A DNA stretch of 64,000 bases. It comes from Bugula neritina. Lineage: Eukaryota; Bryozoa; Gymnolaemata; Cheilostomatida; Bugulidae. The position numbers and the translations under genes are program-made. Numbering within the stretch: the first letter of the stretch is position 1; each line of letters starts with the position of its first letter. Positions 60,936 through 64,000 of the stretch are shown one piece after another. The notes beneath the pieces were generated by a model. That model worked only from the letters and a program-made list of their open reading frames with translations, was not told the DNA's origin and did no database searches. The stretch spans positions 24,596,819 to 24,660,818 of the forward strand of contig OZ037768.1 in assembly GCA_964035545.1 (NCBI GenBank), given 5' to 3'.

Positions 60936-63711
60936 TCACTTCCTGTCCGTATACTCATAGAAGCCGACACTCCTGCGGTTAGTCCTGGAGAGCACGGAGA
61001 AAACACGCCCACCAGGTCGCGCCTTGTGCTTCCTCAGTCTGACCTGCTTAGCGTAAGAACTGGTGAGGTCAGGGGGAGACAATATCTTGTTGTAACTTGT
61101 CTCTAGAAGGGAGGAAAGACGGTCACGTAAACCGCTGACTTTCTCTAAGAATTGTGAGCTACCCAGACCTTTGGGAGACGAGTTCAACTCGTACATACTC
61201 CGGCATAGCCCTGACGAGTTGAGATGAGATGGAGAGGATAACTCTAACATAGACTGGGAGTGTAGACTGTAAGTAGAGTGACTAGTTAGGGGAGGAGGTG
61301 TGTCGCTGCCATAGAGAGTGCTAGGAGCCGCGTGTTCACTGAGACTGCTGCTGAGAGAGCTCGAGTCTGAAGATGTGTTGAGGTTTGGTGAACTCTTGAA
61401 GAAGTCTGGCTTTGAGCTCAGACGACCAGCTTTAACTGAGCTTACGCGACTGAAGTCAGCAAACAGTTCTAAAAACATGTCAAGTGTTTGTTTGCTGTTT
61501 TCATCGAGTCTTACCTTCACCTTTGAGAGTTCCTCGTCTGACCTCATGAGTTCTTCCTGCAACCAATAGAAACCCTTGTGACATTGTGTGTGACATTGTG
61601 TGTAACATAGTGTGTGACATAGTGTGTGGCATTGGGTGTGACATAGTGTGTGACATAGTGTGTGACATAGTGTGTGGCATTGTGTGTGACATTGTGTGCG
61701 ACATAGTGTGTGACATTGAGTGTGACATAGTGTGTGGCATAGAGTGTGACATTGTGTGTGACATCGTGTGTGACATTGTGTGCGACATAGAGTGTGACCT
61801 TGTGTGTGACGCATACTCAGTAGGGAATACTACATGAACTGCAGTAACAACACGCTAGCCCACTGACCTCTAAAGAACAAACTCTAGCTGACAGATTCTC
61901 GACCTCTACACTCTTTTGTGTCACATCCTTCACTTTCTCTTCATAACTCTGTGCCAGCTCTTCCAGGGCAGTCAGAATGTCACGGATTTCATCCTGTAGT
62001 CAGAGTATGTAGCATAGTTACTAGTATGTAGTATAGTTACTAGTATGTAGCATAGTTACTTGTATATAGTGTAGTTACTAGTATGTAGTATAGTTACTAG
62101 TATGTAGTATAGTTACTAGTACATAGTATAGTTACTAGTACATAGTATAGTTACTAGTACATAGTATAGTTACTAGTACATAGTATAGTTACTAGTATGT
62201 AGTATAGTTACTAGTACATAGTATAGTTACTAGTATGTAGTATAGTTACTAGTATGTAGTGTAGTTACTAGTACATAGTATAGTTACTAGTATGTAGTGT
62301 AGCTACTTGTATGTAGTATAGTTACTTGTAATAATAGTATAGTTACTAGTACATAGTCATTAGTACACAGTCACTAGTACCTTTGACTCAGAGTGGGTCC
62401 TAGTCATCTCCCTGTACTCCGACAGCACCAAAGTGTTATTCTGCGTCAGCGTCTGATTCTCAAGTTTCAATTCTCTTATTTGACTTTCCAAGCTGAGAAT
62501 ATCTCTGCTTCTTTCTTCCAGTTCATCATCCTAGTCAGTGAAATATACAGTGTAGATATAGTGTAGATACTGTGTAGATATAGTGTAGATATATACAGTG
62601 TAGATACAGTGTGTAGATACTGTGTAGATATAGTGTAGATACAGTGTAAATGCTGTGTAGATACTGTGTAGTTAGCATATACTATCTACACAGTATCTAC
62701 ACTATATCTACACTGTATCTACACTGTATATATCTACACAGTATCTACACTGTATATTACAGCATGTATATTACAGCATGGATATTACAGCATGTATATT
62801 ACAGCATGTATATTACAGCACGTATATTACAGCACGTATATTACAGCACGTATATTACAGCACGTATATTACAGCACGTATATTACAGCACGTATATTAC
62901 AGCATGTATATTACAGCATGTATATTACAGCACGTATATTACAGCACGTATATTACAGCACGTATATTACAGCACGTATATTACAGCACGTATATTACAG
63001 CACGTATATTACAGCACGTATATTACAGCACGTATATTACAGCACGTATATTACAGCACGTATATTACAGCACGTATATTACAGCATGGATATTACAGCA
63101 TGTATATTACAGCATGTATATTACAGCACGTATATTACCTTGTCATCGAGCTGTTGACACAGACTGGAGATGTCTCGTTGGTACTGAAGACACTCATCAC
63201 AGCTCTCTGTAGCAGGAGGTAGAGAATGGCTACGCTCTGTTGATGGAGGTAGAATATGTGTGCTCTCATATGCTGGAGGGAGTAAAGAGGGCATAGACAC
63301 ACAGGAAGTGAGAGAAGGGGAGGCAGAGGTTGGCACCACGTCGGGAGAGTTTTCTGTAAACAGGATAGGTGAGTCATACCTGTGAGAGGTGAGTCATAAC
63401 TGTGAGAGGTGAGTCATAACTGTGAGAGGTGAGTCATACCTGTGATAGGTGAGTCGTACCTGTGAGAGGTGAGTCATACCTGTGAGAGGTGAGTCGTACC
63501 TGTGAAAGGTGAGTCGTACCTGTGAAAGGTGAGTCGTACCTGTGAGAGGTGAGTCATACCTGTGAAAGGTGAGGGAGAAACTCTCAACTCATATTTTGTC
63601 AGCCTGGCTCTAAGAACTGAATTCTTCTCCTTTTCCTTCTCATATCTTCTCTTCCACTCCTCAGCTGTCAGCTCTTCATTGACTCTGATTTCATTCTTTA
63701 TGGTCTTGGCT
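60936..63711 (-). CDS. KIF5: Kinesin-1 heavy chain, neck to C-terminus (5' part outside window)
   Basis: Plus-end-directed microtubule motor. Visible exons: 63711-63560, 63353-63139, 62530-62381, 61993-61868, 61556-60936, all in phase. The first exon holds the end of the motor, AKTIKN, and the neck [20 protein letters not shown], as in KIF5. A Ser/Pro-rich hinge ([16 protein letters not shown]) follows. The stalk has [20 protein letters not shown], then [16 protein letters not shown], which aligns with the KIF5 block [31 protein letters not shown] and [12 protein letters not shown] come next. After that the protein becomes Ser-rich and ends with a basic tail ([20 protein letters not shown]). 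About 420 residues follow the motor, against about 640 in human KIF5B; the light-chain-binding coil and the IAK autoinhibitory motif are not present. Confidence 0.9.
61574..61812. repeat. 12-bp repeat in KIF5 last intron
   Basis: About 20 copies of GTGTGACATAGT with TTG, GGC and CGA variants, adjacent to the acceptor of the last exon. Confidence 0.92.
62010..62350. repeat. 19-bp repeat in KIF5 intron
   Basis: About 18 copies of AGTTACTAGTATGTAGTAT. Confidence 0.9.
62545..62754. repeat. TGTAGATA-type inverted repeat block
   Basis: Copies of TGTAGATACTGTGTAGATA to about 62670 followed by their reverse complements (CTACACAGTATCTACACTG) to 62754, so the block can fold into a long hairpin. Confidence 0.75.
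62755..63138. repeat. 14-bp minisatellite in KIF5 intron
   Basis: About 27 copies of GTATATTACAGCAC/T, ending at the donor of exon 63353-63139. Confidence 0.93.
63365..63580. repeat. 20-bp repeat carrying a KIF5 splice donor
   Basis: About ten copies of ACCTGTGAGAGGTGAGTCAT. On the gene strand each copy reads CACAG/GTATGACTCACC, the junction used at the end of exon 63711-63560. Confidence 0.9.
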
Positions 63712-63716
63712 CTGCA

Positions 63717-64000
63717 TAATACATACTAACTAACATGTAATATATACGTACTAACATGTAATATATACGTACTATCATGTAATATATACGTACTAACATG
63801 TAATATATACGTACTAACATGTAATATATACTAACATGTAATATATACGTACTAACATGTAATATATACGTACTAACATGTAATATATACGTACTATCAT
63901 GTAATATATACGTACTAACATGTAATATATACGTACTAACATGTAATATATACTAACTAACATGTAATATATACGTACTAACATGTAATATATACTAACT
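63717..64000. repeat. 21-bp minisatellite to the right edge
   Basis: About 14 copies of TAACATGTAATATATACGTAC, in the KIF5 intron upstream of exon 63711; it continues beyond the window. Confidence 0.92.

Noticed and set aside
61468-61513. A 46-base intron with perfect GTAAGA donor and TTTTTAG acceptor inside the last KIF5 exon
   Set aside because: Removing it shifts the frame to an early stop, while the unspliced reading aligns with the kinesin stalk.

Overview
The window is nuclear DNA from an animal. It holds about ten intron-bearing protein genes with GT-AG introns, including families restricted to or typical of Metazoa: a nuclear receptor, a p66/GATAD2 chromatin repressor, kinesin-1, PP2D1, EFHB and ASPHD. 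The AT-rich intergenic DNA, short genes and a single simple NR2-like receptor suggest an early-branching animal, most likely a sponge. That placement is inference; no ribosomal or mitochondrial marker is present.

Layout from left to right: the last exon of an unidentified + strand gene (486-608); GATAD2 (+, 3360-12039) with an LTR-flanked zinc-finger element in one intron; LENG1 (-, 12930-15680); LCMT2/TYW4 (+, 17043-19883); a nuclear receptor (+, 20582-25431); ribosomal protein eS19/RPS19 (-, 25706-26366, with a 5' TOP leader exon near 28050); PP2D1 (+, 30975-41746) with a Mutator-like transposon in intron 4; EFHB (-, 42242-45792); RAB5 (+, 47749-48922); an ASPHD-type hydroxylase (+, 51572-58875); a candidate unidentified - strand gene (59364-60730); and the 3' two thirds of a kinesin-1 heavy chain gene (-, 60936-63711, running off the right edge). 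Most gene models were closed by hand: reading phase matches at every splice junction of LENG1, TYW4, the receptor, RPS19, PP2D1, EFHB, RAB5, ASPHD and the visible part of GATAD2 and KIF5.

Two features stand out. First, PP2D1, EFHB and RAB5 are direct neighbours, with EFHB and RAB5 head-to-head. From memory, the same three genes are neighbours on human chromosome 3p24, also with EFHB and RAB5A head-to-head, so this looks like very old conserved gene order. Second, almost every intron is filled with its own private minisatellite (units of 11 to 87 bp). By rough addition these cover about 20 kb of the 64 kb. The largest is a 6.2-kb array of a 27-bp unit in the single ASPHD intron. Several arrays start exactly at a splice junction and carry copies of it.

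The long open frames over these arrays (up to 2,356 codons) are artefacts of repeat units whose length is a multiple of three and are not annotated as genes. Mobile DNA consists of a pair of near-identical 343/344-bp MITEs in opposite orientation, a Mutator-like element with a transposase broken by one stop codon, and LTR-like sequences. No CRISPR, operon or prokaryotic feature is present.
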